Source: an uncultured Acidimicrobiales bacterium (lineage in GTDB: Bacteria; Actinomycetota; Acidimicrobiia; Acidimicrobiales; SHLQ01). From it: a stretch of 57,966 bases of DNA. The stretch spans positions 1 to 57,966 of the forward strand of contig CALHTB010000033.1 in NCBI GenBank assembly GCA_938038785.1, given 5' to 3'. Below the pieces are notes generated by a model. It did not search any database, was not told where the DNA came from, and saw only the letters and a program-made list of their open reading frames with translations. The position numbers and the translations under genes are program-made. Below, piece by piece: positions 39,970 through 49,164 of the stretch. Each line of letters opens with the position of its first letter. Position 1 is the first letter of the stretch.

Positions 39970-41445
39970 GTGAAGAGCAAGCTCGTCGGCATTCTTGCCG
40001 TCCTCGGAATCGTCGGCGGCGGAGTTGCGTTCTGGCGCGGGTCGAACGAATCCGAAACCGTCAGCTCGCTCGGCAGCCTCGGACGAAACGCAGAGGTGGC
40101 CAAGGTTGGCGCTCGCACCAGTGGGCGATGGGCCGTCACCCAAGCTCGGAAAACCTTTGCGTCCGCCGAGCGTCGAGACGAGCTATCAGCCGAATTCGAG
40201 ATGAAGACCACCGAAGACGTAGTGGCCTCGCTCGGCAATTTGAAGGGCGCCATGATGAAGGTTGGCCAAATGGCCAGCTACCTCGACCTTGGTTTGCCCG
40301 AGAACGTGAGAATGACGCTCGCCTCGTTGCAAGCTGACGCTCCGCCGATGTCGGCCGAGCTTGCCGCCTCGGTCATTGTCGACGAGCTCGGCCAGCACCC
40401 CGATCAACTCTTTGCCGAATGGGACGGCACGCCAATCGCGTCTGCGTCGATTGGGCAGGTTCATCGAGCGCTCACCCACGACGGAGCCGCCGTTGCGGTC
40501 AAGGTGCAGTATCCGGGCGTTGCCGAGGCAATCGAGTCCGACCTCCGTACCAACGACGCGCTATTCACCGCCTTGAGGGTCATGTTTCCAGGCATCGATA
40601 CCTCGACAATTACCGAGGAGCTTCGTGATCGCCTCAGCGAAGAGCTCGACTACGAACTCGAAGCAAAGAACCAGCGCCACTTCGCCAAACACTTCGACGG
40701 GCACCCGTTCATCCATGTGCCACCGATCTTCGACGAGTACTCCAGCCGACGCGTGCTCACCTCCGAGCTCGTGGTCGGGTCGTCGTTCGCCGAAGTGCTC
40801 GAATGGTCTGAAGCCGAACGCAACCTCGCGGCTGAAACGCTCTTTCGATTCACGTTCGGCTCGATCTACCGACTTGCTGCATTCAACGGCGACCCACATC
40901 CGGGCAACTACATCTTTCATGGCGAAGGAAAGGTCACGTTTCTCGACTTCGGGTTGGTCAAGCACTTCGAGGAATCCGACACGGCCCTCTTCGAGTCGCT
41001 CATAACCGACATGGTGCTAGAACCCAACATCGCCGCCTTCCGCCGCACGGTTGAGGAGGCGGGAATCTTGAAGCCTGGTCAGCCATTCTCGAACGAACTC
41101 ATCGGCGACTACTTCTCGCACTTCTACGACTTTGTGCAACACGATCGCGAGTTCACGTTCACCGAGGAGTATTCGGCAGCGGGTGCAAAGGCCATCTTCG
41201 ACACGAGCGGTGAAGAGGGAGAGTTGAAGAAGGTGCTCGACGTTCCATCATCGTTCGTCGTACTGCAGCGCATCAACTTGGGAGTCATTGCGCTGTTTGC
41301 GCAACTCAATGCCACGGGCAATTGGCTGCGCATCGGAAAAGAGATTTGGCCGTTCGCCGATGGCGAAGCGTCGACACCGATGGGCGAGACCATCGAACGG
41401 TGGGGCCGAGCTAGTGGGATGCGCTCCTCGTACGAAGGCCTCTGA
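39970..41445 (+). CDS. ABC1/UbiB-family atypical kinase
   Basis: Protein of 491 residues with an N-terminal membrane helix (about 5-22). The family KxGQ motif is at 97-100 (KVGQ). The alanine-rich nucleotide loop IASASIGQVH, the lysine in VAVKVQYPG, the catalytic-loop FNGDPHPGNYIF and the metal-binding LDFGLVK are intact. UbiB-like proteins control isoprenoid-quinone or lipid homeostasis through ATPase activity. The start is GTG. Downstream in the same direction come a small membrane protein and yaaA. Confidence 0.9.
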   Translation: MKSKLVGILAVLGIVGGGVAFWRGSNESETVSSLGSLGRNAEVAKVGARTSGRWAVTQARKTFASAERRDELSAEFEMKTTEDVVASLGNLKGAMMKVGQMASYLDLGLPENVRMTLASLQADAPPMSAELAASVIVDELGQHPDQLFAEWDGTPIASASIGQVHRALTHDGAAVAVKVQYPGVAEAIESDLRTNDALFTALRVMFPGIDTSTITEELRDRLSEELDYELEAKNQRHFAKHFDGHPFIHVPPIFDEYSSRRVLTSELVVGSSFAEVLEWSEAERNLAAETLFRFTFGSIYRLAAFNGDPHPGNYIFHGEGKVTFLDFGLVKHFEESDTALFESLITDMVLEPNIAAFRRTVEEAGILKPGQPFSNELIGDYFSHFYDFVQHDREFTFTEEYSAAGAKAIFDTSGEEGELKKVLDVPSSFVVLQRINLGVIALFAQLNATGNWLRIGKEIWPFADGEASTPMGETIERWGRASGMRSSYEGL

Positions 41446-41501
41446 GTAAGTTTTCGCCGTATGGGTTACCCAAAATCGGGGCGCATGAGTAGCGTTTGCT
41501 C

Positions 41502-41657
41502 ATGGTGGAACTAGGTGATGAACAGCCTCGGGTGGCTCCCGGCAGGCCCAAGGGAAGCGGTAGCCGCGCCCCGTGGATTGTCTTAGCAGTGCTCCTAGCG
41601 ATCGGGCTCGCAATAGCGATCAGTATCGCCGTTGCAGTCGTACTGCTTCGCGCGTAG
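41502..41657 (+). CDS. Small single-helix membrane protein (51 residues)
   Basis: A short open frame in the 270-base gap between the UbiB-like gene and yaaA. The first 24 residues are polar with several prolines and glycines (DEQPRVAPGRPKG). The last 26 are a strongly hydrophobic helix ending in LLRA. The composition contrasts with random frames here. No Shine-Dalgarno sequence is seen. Function unknown. Confidence 0.5.
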   Translation: MVELGDEQPRVAPGRPKGSGSRAPWIVLAVLLAIGLAIAISIAVAVVLLRA

Positions 41658-41718
41658 GCAATGCATAACGACTCGCTGGGGGCTGAAATTCGCCTCGATA
41701 TCGGATAGACACAGAGTT

Positions 41719-42504
41719 GTGCTGATCGTTGTTTCTCCCGCAAAGTCGCTCGACTACGAGTCGCCTCTGGCGACGAAGAAGTTCTCCGAGCCTGAAATGC
41801 TCGACCAAAGTGCCGAGCTGGTCTCCGTCATGGCCACGAAGTCGCCAGACGATATTTCGTCGATGATGCATGTGTCGGGCCAGCTCGGGGAGCTGAACTA
41901 CGAGCGCTTCCAAGACTGGGAGCGTCCGTTCACGACCGAGAACGCGCGTCCTGCGCTGCTTGCCTTCAACGGCGACGTCTATACCGGCATGGATGCGGTC
42001 AATTCCTTTTCTGAGCGCGACTTCACCCACGCACAAAAGACGCTTCGCATTCTGTCGGGGTTGTACGGCGTTCTTCGACCGCTCGACCTCATGCAGCCAT
42101 ACCGGCTCGAGATGGGCACCAAGCTGGTCACCGACAAGGGTCGCAACCTGTACGACTACTGGGGTTCGCAGATCGCAGAGAACCTCAACACTGCAATCGA
42201 CAAGAGCCCAGGTGCAAAGGTGCTGGTGAACCTGGCCTCGAACGAGTACTTCTCCGCCGTCGACACTGCCACGCTTGAGGCGCCCGTCGTGGCACCGGTC
42301 TTCCTCGATGCCAAGGGCTCGGCCGAGCACAAGATCGTCAGCTTCTTTGCAAAGAAGGCCCGTGGCGTCATGAGCGCATGGATCATTCAGAATCGCATCA
42401 CGACACGAAAAGCCCTCATCGAGTTCGATGGAATGGGCTACCGCTACGATGCGGATCGGTCGGCTCCTGACAAACCGGTGTTCACACGCCGCAATGACAG
42501 CTGA
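41719..42504 (+). CDS. yaaA: YaaA (DUF328) family peroxide-stress protein
   Basis: Protein of 261 residues of the family that in E. coli lowers free intracellular iron and DNA damage during peroxide stress and binds DNA. Typical segments are IVVSPAKSLDY at the N-terminus, PALLAFNGDVYTGMDA, LRILSGLYGVLRPLDLMQPYR cut short here as family hallmark, and NLASNEYF. The GTG at 41719 was chosen because it places the signature at the N-terminus. Followed by the DUF2510 gene after 25 bases. Confidence 0.92.
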   Translation: MLIVVSPAKSLDYESPLATKKFSEPEMLDQSAELVSVMATKSPDDISSMMHVSGQLGELNYERFQDWERPFTTENARPALLAFNGDVYTGMDAVNSFSERDFTHAQKTLRILSGLYGVLRPLDLMQPYRLEMGTKLVTDKGRNLYDYWGSQIAENLNTAIDKSPGAKVLVNLASNEYFSAVDTATLEAPVVAPVFLDAKGSAEHKIVSFFAKKARGVMSAWIIQNRITTRKALIEFDGMGYRYDADRSAPDKPVFTRRNDS

Positions 42505-42529
42505 GCAGGAAGAATAGAAGGTAGACGAA

Positions 42530-43237
42530 ATGTCGGATTCAGCAGTTCCTGGTTGGTACCACGCAGAAGGCGATCCACCGAATACCGAACGTTATTGGGA
42601 TGGCGCGGCGTGGACCGAAGGGCCGCGGCCAATCGTGGGCACAAGCCCCGTACCTGAGACCCCAACTCCTATCGACGAGGGTGATATTCCGACCGTTGTC
42701 GCAGGCTCGGCAATGGACACACCGTCGGTTCCCGATATGCCTGCGATGGATACGCCATCGGTTCCCGACATGCCCGTGACCGGCTCGGGTGGCATGGACG
42801 CTGGCTTCCCGTCGATCGACGACACCGCAAGTCCGGGAGGGTTCTCGAACGTCACTCCAAATCCGACCACTCCCGCGCCGGGATACCCCCCGGTGGATGC
42901 CGGTATGGCACCAAGCGGGCCATCGGTGACCCCAGGTTTCGGCGGGCCCCCGGCCTTTCCAGGAGCCCCGATGGGTAGCGGAATGCAGTCGGCGATGTTC
43001 TCGGAATCCAGCCAAGCAACAACCTCGCTGATCCTGTCGATCATCGGGCTCTTTTGTTGTGGGCTCCCCGCGGTTGCAGGCCTATTCATGGGCTACAACG
43101 AGAAGAAGGGCATCGACGAGGGGCGTCGCGACCCGTCAAACCAAGGCCAAGCGGTTGCCGCGTTGGTTATCGGTGGGCTTGCCATGGTTGTGTGGGGCTT
43201 CTTCGCCCTTCTCATTCTCATTGGGGCACTTGCCTAG
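42530..43237 (+). CDS. DUF2510/DUF4190-type membrane protein
   Basis: Protein of 235 residues. The N-terminal DUF2510 motif (PGWYHAEGDPPNTERYWDG then AWT) is a short actinobacterial module found on many membrane proteins. A Pro/Gly/Met-rich linker contains a direct repeat (VPDMPAMDTPS twice). Two C-terminal helices with a small loop (GYNEKKGIDEGRRDPSNQGQ) match DUF4190. Function unknown. It converges on the ABC-2 permease gene, with 9 bases between. Confidence 0.87.
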   Translation: MSDSAVPGWYHAEGDPPNTERYWDGAAWTEGPRPIVGTSPVPETPTPIDEGDIPTVVAGSAMDTPSVPDMPAMDTPSVPDMPVTGSGGMDAGFPSIDDTASPGGFSNVTPNPTTPAPGYPPVDAGMAPSGPSVTPGFGGPPAFPGAPMGSGMQSAMFSESSQATTSLILSIIGLFCCGLPAVAGLFMGYNEKKGIDEGRRDPSNQGQAVAALVIGGLAMVVWGFFALLILIGALA

Positions 43238-43246
43238 ACCGCCCAG

Positions 43247-44011
43247 TTACCGGTTGGGCGTCCACCGGAACGTCTTGAGCGTCACGATAAGCCCAACAAC
43301 TCCCCACGCGGCGATGACCAGCCAATGGTCCCACGGCCAGGCTGCGCCATCGGCGAACGGGTTATAGCTCTCCTGTAGCGCTTGGTTGAGGTGGGCGACG
43401 GGGAAGATATTGCCCACCGTGTCAACCCAACTCGGCGTCGACTCGGCAGGAACGAACACGCCGCTGATGAAGTACAACGGCAACATGATGGCGTTGGTAA
43501 CAGCGGGGGCGGCATCCTCTGACGGAATGATCGTGGTGAGCGCCAGGCCAAGCGCCGAGAACGCCATGGCACCCACGAGCAGCGAGATGATCAGGTTCGG
43601 GAGCGTCACGAATTGGAGCTCGACGCCATAGAGCACTCGCCCGATCAGCGTGATGATCACCGTCATGACGGCGGCGATGACGAAGCCCGCTAAGGCTTGG
43701 GACAAGACGAACACCCACGGAGGGATGGGCGTGCTGCGAACCCGCTTCAACATCCCCCGTTCGCGCCGGGTGGTCATGGTGATGGCCGGGTTCACCAGCG
43801 TGGCCGACGCAATGGCGAGCGTAAGGATTCCTGGCACATACACGGTCGCTACTTGGGCGCCGTTCTCAAGGGTCTCGTTGCCGAAGATAGACGTGAAGAT
43901 CACCAAGAAGATCAGCGGCAAGATGACGGTGAAGAACGATGCTGCCGGGTTACGTCGAAAGATGAGCAGATCGAATTTGAGTTGGCGAATGATGCGAGTG
44001 ATGTTGCTCAT
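43247..44011 (-). CDS. ABC-2 type exporter permease
   Basis: Membrane protein of 254 residues with six predicted helices and the ABC-2 signature region (GVFVPAESTP, then VAHLNQALQ). The N-terminal FLxxRNPAASFF motif is typical of drug or antibiotic exporters. The start ATG overlaps the ATPase gene stop by 4 bases. With that ATPase it should form a homodimeric exporter; the substrate is unknown. An open frame extends upstream of this start but overlaps the ATPase gene in another frame. Confidence 0.91.
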   Translation of the reverse strand: MSNITRIIRQLKFDLLIFRRNPAASFFTVILPLIFLVIFTSIFGNETLENGAQVATVYVPGILTLAIASATLVNPAITMTTRRERGMLKRVRSTPIPPWVFVLSQALAGFVIAAVMTVIITLIGRVLYGVELQFVTLPNLIISLLVGAMAFSALGLALTTIIPSEDAAPAVTNAIMLPLYFISGVFVPAESTPSWVDTVGNIFPVAHLNQALQESYNPFADGAAWPWDHWLVIAAWGVVGLIVTLKTFRWTPNR

Positions 44012-44913
44012 GCTCCACCTCCTTCGGTCAGCTGAAGGAACACGTCTTCGAGGGTCGGGCGGGCCACGTTCAGCTCGGGTAACGGCACGCTCATCTCGGT
44101 GGCCCAATTGGTCAACTGGTGCAGCGTGACGAGCGAATCGGTGGTGTCGATGCGGGCAATACCGGTTGCCGGTTCGACCCGCACGCCAAGGGCTGCAGGT
44201 GGCTGAGCATCGGATGGGTTTGGCCGCCAACTGATGCGAGTGGTGGCATCGACCTTGGTGGCGAGTTCGTCGGCGGTTCCGCGCGCAACGATCTTGCCCG
44301 CGCCGATGACGACAATTCGATCGGCGAGCTGCTCGGCCTCGTCCATGTAGTGGGTGGTAAGCAGAACGGTTTTGCCGAGGTCTCGAAGTGCCTCGATCAT
44401 TCCCCACGACTCGCGACGCGCCGATGGGTCGAATCCGGTGGTGGGCTCGTCGAGAAACACCAGGTCTGGGTCACCCACCAGCGCGAGCGCGAGGTCGAGG
44501 CGTCGTTTCTGCCCCCCCGAAAGTTTGCGGGTTCGGTGGTCGGCGCTGTCGATGAGGCCAACAAGTTCTAGCGTTTCGCGTGGGTCGCGTGGCGACTCGT
44601 AGTAGCCGGCCTGCATGTGGACTGCTTCGCCAGCGGTGAGTTCGGGGATTGGCTCGGACTCTTGGAGCACGATGCCGATTCGCTCACGCCACGACAGCGG
44701 TGCCTTTTCGGGGTCGTAGCCGAGCACTTCAACCTGACCACCGGTGCGTTTGCGGAATCCCTCAAGGATCTCGATCGTGGTGGTTTTGCCCGCCCCGTTC
44801 GAACCAAGGAATGCGAGAATTTCGCCTTGCTCGACCTCGAGGTCGATCCCGTCCACTGCGGTGAAATTGCCGTAGTCCATTCGTAGGTCTCGGGCGGCGA
44901 TTGCAAGGGGCAT
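44008..44913 (-). CDS. ABC exporter ATP-binding protein (daunorubicin-resistance type)
   Basis: ATPase of 301 residues. Walker A GSNGAGKTT, Q-loop LQESEPIPE, signature LSGGQKRRLDLAL, Walker B LVFLDEPTTGFD and the His switch (LTTHYMDEA) are intact. A C-terminal domain (about 215-301) is typical of DrrA-like proteins. The ATG at 44913 was chosen; further upstream sequence is the intergenic operator region. Coupled to the permease gene and divergent from a TetR regulator. Confidence 0.92.
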   Translation of the reverse strand: MPLAIAARDLRMDYGNFTAVDGIDLEVEQGEILAFLGSNGAGKTTTIEILEGFRKRTGGQVEVLGYDPEKAPLSWRERIGIVLQESEPIPELTAGEAVHMQAGYYESPRDPRETLELVGLIDSADHRTRKLSGGQKRRLDLALALVGDPDLVFLDEPTTGFDPSARRESWGMIEALRDLGKTVLLTTHYMDEAEQLADRIVVIGAGKIVARGTADELATKVDATTRISWRPNPSDAQPPAALGVRVEPATGIARIDTTDSLVTLHQLTNWATEMSVPLPELNVARPTLEDVFLQLTEGGGA

Positions 44914-44983
44914 GGTCTCGACCTTTCCAGGGGTCGACAGTCTCGTGCATTCCCACGATGCCGTCCACACCGATCCGTAGCCG

Positions 44984-45014
44984 CACCTTTCTGGACAATA
45001 TGTCCGAAAAGGTG
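44984..45014. promoter_or_regulatory. 31-bp palindromic operator between the exporter and TetR genes
   Basis: CACCTTT (44984-44990), GGACA (44993-44997), ATA, TGTCC (45001-45005) and AAAGGTG (45008-45014) form a nested palindrome with a two-base mismatch on each side. It lies in the divergent promoter region and is the natural binding site for the TetR protein. Confidence 0.7.
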
Positions 45015-45108
45015 TGTACTTAAAATTGGGCATGACATCGGAGGGTCTGTTGCGCACATTGATCACGGCCGTAGCCCGCACTCCAGATCCTCGACGAACG
45101 GAGTAGCT

Positions 45109-45876
45109 ATGTCGGCGGAGAAACGACAACGGCTAAGCAGTGAGGAAACACGTGAACGGCTCATCCGGGCGGGGTATGCCGCGCTCGCTGATGTCGGTAT
45201 CTCTGTTGGGCTCGATGCCGTCAGCCTCGAGCAAGCGATCCGCGACTCAGGCGTCTCGAGATCATCTGCCTACGCCGTCTGGTCAGACGACGACGAGCTC
45301 GCACCACAGGAGAGCTTTCAGCGCGAAGTCCTAGGGCGGGCCATGGGCCATCGAGTGGAAGCGACGCGGGAGTTCCGCGAACGCCTCGAGCAAACCTACG
45401 CCGAGCATGGGCAGACCATGACGCCCCTCGAGCTGCGCCGCGAGATCGTTCGTGTAGTGGGCAATAGTCATGTGCAGGCCATCGAACAGATTGTCGAGTG
45501 GCGGATAGTCATTGCGTTGCGGGCAATTCTCCTCAGCGCACCACCGGGAGGCCGGGACGAGCGGCTCCTGACCTGGCTACGAGCTAGCGAGAGGGCTGGC
45601 CGCCTCGAAACCATCACGTCGATCTACCGGCCCGCAACGAAAATGTTGCAGATGGTGCCGCGGCCCGAGTACGGAGACGCAGCGTTCCATTACGCGGAGG
45701 CTGCGGCAGCTTCGCTTACCGAAGGACTTGCAGTTCGTTCTGCCCTCAAGGTTGACTATCTGCCCGCCGACCTCCATCACCCCGACGACGACCCGACGAA
45801 GACGTGGTCGATTTACTCACTGGTGTTCGAGCGAATCTTGGACCTGTTTTTCATGCCGGTCGATGAGGATGAATAA
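45109..45876 (+). CDS. TetR-family transcriptional regulator
   Basis: Protein of 255 residues. An N-terminal helical bundle contains a helix-turn-helix at about 37-58 (SLEQAIRDSGVSRSSAYAVW). A larger than usual ligand-binding domain follows. Divergent from the ABC exporter with a 31-bp palindrome between them, so it most likely represses the exporter and itself until a ligand binds. Ligand unknown. Confidence 0.86.
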   Translation: MSAEKRQRLSSEETRERLIRAGYAALADVGISVGLDAVSLEQAIRDSGVSRSSAYAVWSDDDELAPQESFQREVLGRAMGHRVEATREFRERLEQTYAEHGQTMTPLELRREIVRVVGNSHVQAIEQIVEWRIVIALRAILLSAPPGGRDERLLTWLRASERAGRLETITSIYRPATKMLQMVPRPEYGDAAFHYAEAAAASLTEGLAVRSALKVDYLPADLHHPDDDPTKTWSIYSLVFERILDLFFMPVDEDE

Positions 45877-45879
45877 TCC

Positions 45880-47136
45880 CTAACGCGGGGTAAACGTGGC
45901 AGGCAGGTGCTTGATGCCGTGAATGAAGTTCGACTGCAGCACGTCGGGCGGACCGCTGGCAACGATGTCGGGAACCCGCTCGAATAGCTCGCGGTACATC
46001 ACGCCGATCTGGCGTCGGGCGAGATGGGCCCCGAGGCAGAAGTGCGGACCTGGTCCACCGAAGCCGATGTGTCGGTTCGGGTCGCGCAGCACATCGAACT
46101 TCAGCGGGTCGTCGAAGTGGGTCTCGTTGCGGTTTGCAGCCAAGTAGAACATGGCGAGTTTGTCGCCTTCAGCAATGTCGACGCCACCCAACACCGTGTC
46201 AGCTGTTGCGGTCCGGCGCATGTAGGTGACCGGGCTGGCCAGTCGAACGATTTCCTCGACCGCGGTGGGGGTGACGCCGTCGATGTCGTTCTGCCAGATC
46301 TCGCGCTGATCGGGGTTGTCCGAGAGATACTTCAGGCCCCAGGAGATGGAATTCCGGGTGGTCTCGTTGCCGGCGACGACGAGCAAGATAAAGAAACTTG
46401 CGATGTCTGCCGGAGACAGTTGCTCGCCGTCGACCTCGGCGTTGACCAGGATCGAGGTGAGGTCGGTGCCATCGCCGCCGCGCTTGGATTCGGCAACGTC
46501 TGACATCAGTGCTGCCAGGGCACCTCCGGCTTCCAATAGGGCGGTCACGATGTCGCTTGCTTCGGGCACATATTCGGGGTCGGACGCACCGAGGATGATG
46601 TTGGTCTGGTCGAAGACGAATGTGAGTTGGCTGCGGGGGACTCCCATCAAGTCACACACGATTGCCAAGGGCAGCTGGGCGGCAACATCGACTACGAAGT
46701 CGCACTCGCCTCGATCCGCAATGGCGTCGACGATTGCTCGAGCCTGGTCGATGATGGCGTCATCGAGCTGGGACAACATCCGCGGGGTGAACCCGCGCGA
46801 CACCAGCTTGCGCAGGTGAGCGTGGCGGGGGTCGTCCATGGCGATCATCGAGCTGAAGAAGGCGGTGAACTCTTGTGGGGTGTCGAGGATCGTGATGCCG
46901 TTCGCCGACGAGAACAACTCGGGGTTGCGTGACATCTCGACGATGTGGTCGTACTGAGTGATGGCCCAAGCACCAGGACCTGGCGGCATGCCGATGCCTG
47001 TGAGAGCTACCTCTGGGAAGAACTGGGGAGGTTGGGCGCTCAGCTCGGCGAGCCGAGCGTCGATGAGCGCGGCGTCCTGCGTCCAGAACTGTGCCATGAC
47101 CGGGTTGGTAATGGGGGTGTCGTCGTGTGTGGTCAT
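45880..47136 (-). CDS. Cytochrome P450
   Basis: Heme monooxygenase of 418 residues, soluble bacterial class. The I-helix motif AGNETTRN (oxygen activation), the K-helix ExxR as EEIVR, and the heme loop FGGPGPHFCLGAHLAR with the cysteine ligand are present. The N-terminal sequence resembles the CYP125/CYP142-like steroid and fatty-acid hydroxylases of Actinobacteria, but the subfamily is not certain. No ferredoxin gene is adjacent. It ends 4 bases from the convergent TetR gene and lies downstream of the response regulator on the same strand. Confidence 0.93.
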   Translation of the reverse strand: MTTHDDTPITNPVMAQFWTQDAALIDARLAELSAQPPQFFPEVALTGIGMPPGPGAWAITQYDHIVEMSRNPELFSSANGITILDTPQEFTAFFSSMIAMDDPRHAHLRKLVSRGFTPRMLSQLDDAIIDQARAIVDAIADRGECDFVVDVAAQLPLAIVCDLMGVPRSQLTFVFDQTNIILGASDPEYVPEASDIVTALLEAGGALAALMSDVAESKRGGDGTDLTSILVNAEVDGEQLSPADIASFFILLVVAGNETTRNSISWGLKYLSDNPDQREIWQNDIDGVTPTAVEEIVRLASPVTYMRRTATADTVLGGVDIAEGDKLAMFYLAANRNETHFDDPLKFDVLRDPNRHIGFGGPGPHFCLGAHLARRQIGVMYRELFERVPDIVASGPPDVLQSNFIHGIKHLPATFTPR

Positions 47137-47161
47137 GGGGCTTTCAGGATAGGGAGGCCAG

Positions 47162-47785
47162 CTACTCGATGCCGTGATCGAGCGCGTAGCGAATCAGCTC
47201 TTGTTTCCGGTTGAGCTGGAGCTTCTTCAAAATGTTGCGCACGTGGTTCTCGACGGTCTTGGGGGAGATAAACAGCGTCTCGCCGATTTCTTTGTAGGTG
47301 TGGCCACGTGCCACAAACTGCAGTACTTCGCGCTCACGTTCGGAGAGCGACTCTCCGGGCGCCTCGGCTTTGTGGAGTCGGCGGAACTCGGTGAGCACCA
47401 ATGCCGCTAGCGAAGCCGAAAAGACCGGCTCGCCTTTTGAGGCTTTCCAGAGCTGCTCACGAAGTTCGTCGGGCTCGGTCGACTTCACGAGGTAGCCGAG
47501 CGCACCGGCAGCGATTGCGTCGAGTAGGTCGGATTCGGCTTCAGAGACGGTGAGCATGACGACCGGGACCTTGCCCTCGAGTGCCTTGACCAGCGCAATA
47601 CCGCCCCCTTCGGGCATGTGCAGGTCCGACAGCACGAGATCGGGGTCGGTGGCTTCGATGACCTTGATGGCCTCCGCAGCGTCGCCAGCTTCGCCAACAA
47701 CGGTGAAGTTGTCGCCGAGGTCGGCGCGTAGGCCGGTACGCCAGATGGCGTGGTCGTCCGCAATCACTACTTTTACTGCCGCCAT
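47162..47785 (-). CDS. NarL/LuxR-family response regulator
   Basis: Protein of 207 residues. The receiver domain has Asp10-Asp11, phospho-acceptor Asp54 (LSDLHMP) and the conserved lysine in VKSTEPDE. The C-terminal LuxR helix-turn-helix (LSEREREVLQFVARGHTYKE, then SPKTVENHV) binds DNA. Preceded by the histidine kinase gene with a 22-base gap, so the two form a two-component system. Targets unknown. Confidence 0.94.
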   Translation of the reverse strand: MAAVKVVIADDHAIWRTGLRADLGDNFTVVGEAGDAAEAIKVIEATDPDLVLSDLHMPEGGGIALVKALEGKVPVVMLTVSEAESDLLDAIAAGALGYLVKSTEPDELREQLWKASKGEPVFSASLAALVLTEFRRLHKAEAPGESLSEREREVLQFVARGHTYKEIGETLFISPKTVENHVRNILKKLQLNRKQELIRYALDHGIE

Positions 47786-47807
47786 GTGACGTACTTTCTC
47801 TCTCGGG

Positions 47808-48932
47808 TTAGATCCACAGTTGCACGTCGGCCCCGCGCCCCGGCGCACTCTTTACATCGGCAACCCCACCGGCCTCTTCAATTCGGCCACGGATCGAGCG
47901 GGACATCCCAATGGATTCGGTGGCGAGAGCAGGGTCAAATCCCGTGCCGTCATCCTTCACACTGACGAACATGATCGCGTTTGGTGCCGACTCTGGTGGG
48001 CCGTCGAACGAGTCTTCGGCTGGTTCGGCGTAGATCGTGATCTTGCCAGCTGCACCGTGCTTGCTTGCGTTGGTCAGGCATTCGCCGACCGCTCCCGAGA
48101 TTGCCTGAAACTGCTCGGCCGTTAACTCGGGCAGCTCTCCGGCGACGACCACCGACACTTTGCAACTGGGGAACCGACGCTCGTGCTTGGCGGCCACGTC
48201 GTGCATAGCTGGTTCGAAGGCCAGCGACGAGGTGATGTCGGCTGCTGAGCCGGACAGGTAGCCACGCAGTTCGTGCTCTTGGTCGCGGGCCAGCGCTGCC
48301 AGCTCGTCGTCGGTGGATCGTCTTTGGATGACCGCCAACGTTTGCAACACGCCGTCGTGGAGCTCGCGTGCAAACTCCTCGCGCGCCCGGGCGATCGAAA
48401 TCTCTTTCTCGGCACGGCGCAGCCGAGCTACAACGAAACCGGCGATCGTTCCGGTCAGGATCCACAGCCCCGCCTTCGACACTGCGCCAACGATGCCATT
48501 GCCGCGGTCGAGGAGTATGACCTCCGAGACGTAGGCCGCCACGCTGATGACCAGCGCCGACAACAAGCCTGCTCGGGCGCCGAACAGGATGCCTGCGGCC
48601 ATGATGCCTGCGGCCGGCCACGACCACGGCAGCGACTGGGTGCGCGTGTCTGCGTAGACCAAACCGTCGGCGAGTAGCACGGTGATTCCAACAGCCAGCT
48701 CGAATAGCACCGTGGGCAACGCCATCGGGTTGAGGATCGACCGGCCACCCTTGCTCGGGGTGAGGAGCACGGTGACCCCGATCATCAACGCGATCATGAT
48801 CCATGCAAGTGCTGGCGCCCAGGTGAGTTCTTTTCGATTGAAGTGCTGCGTTGACAACGCCACGCCCAGCACCGCCCAGATAAGGGTGGCAATACGGAAC
48901 AGTGAGAGGGCTCGAAACAACCCACGAACCAT
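47808..48932 (-). CDS. Membrane histidine kinase, MacS/NarX-like
   Basis: Sensor kinase of about 374 residues. Five or six N-terminal membrane helices form a MacS-type sensor with little outside the membrane. The HisKA_3 dimerisation helix has the phospho-histidine in ARELHDGVLQTL, and the HATPase domain has the N-box GECLTNASKHG and DDGTGFDP. The ATG at 48932 was chosen because it begins just before the first helix. The frame is open to 49253, but that part is polar and overlaps the divergent promoter region. Signal unknown; lipid or wall stress is typical of MacS sensors. Confidence 0.87.
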   Translation of the reverse strand: MVRGLFRALSLFRIATLIWAVLGVALSTQHFNRKELTWAPALAWIMIALMIGVTVLLTPSKGGRSILNPMALPTVLFELAVGITVLLADGLVYADTRTQSLPWSWPAAGIMAAGILFGARAGLLSALVISVAAYVSEVILLDRGNGIVGAVSKAGLWILTGTIAGFVVARLRRAEKEISIARAREEFARELHDGVLQTLAVIQRRSTDDELAALARDQEHELRGYLSGSAADITSSLAFEPAMHDVAAKHERRFPSCKVSVVVAGELPELTAEQFQAISGAVGECLTNASKHGAAGKITIYAEPAEDSFDGPPESAPNAIMFVSVKDDGTGFDPALATESIGMSRSIRGRIEEAGGVADVKSAPGRGADVQLWI

Positions 48933-49164
48933 CGCCTCTTCGGCAACCTGTGCGATCTCCTCGCCCGAACGCGACGAGCCCCGGCGACGGCCAAACGGCA
49001 GATTTCGGAGGCTTTGCGACTGTTCGATCCCCCAAGCATGGCAAATCACCCGCCATGCGGTCTGGACCCAGCAACGAATGTGGCCGGTGGCCCCCAGATC
49101 CCCTAGGGGGTTTTGGGGGATTCCCCCAGGGCCCAAGCGGGCTCGGTTCTGGCTCAATGAATAC

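Noticed and set aside
44012-44407. N-terminal extension of the ABC-2 permease
   Set aside because: It overlaps the ATPase gene in another frame and is Arg-rich. The ATGA overlap at 44008-44011 defines the start.
48682-49164. N-terminal extension of the acyltransferase
   Set aside because: Antisense to the histidine kinase sensor helices, with no membrane or acyltransferase features.
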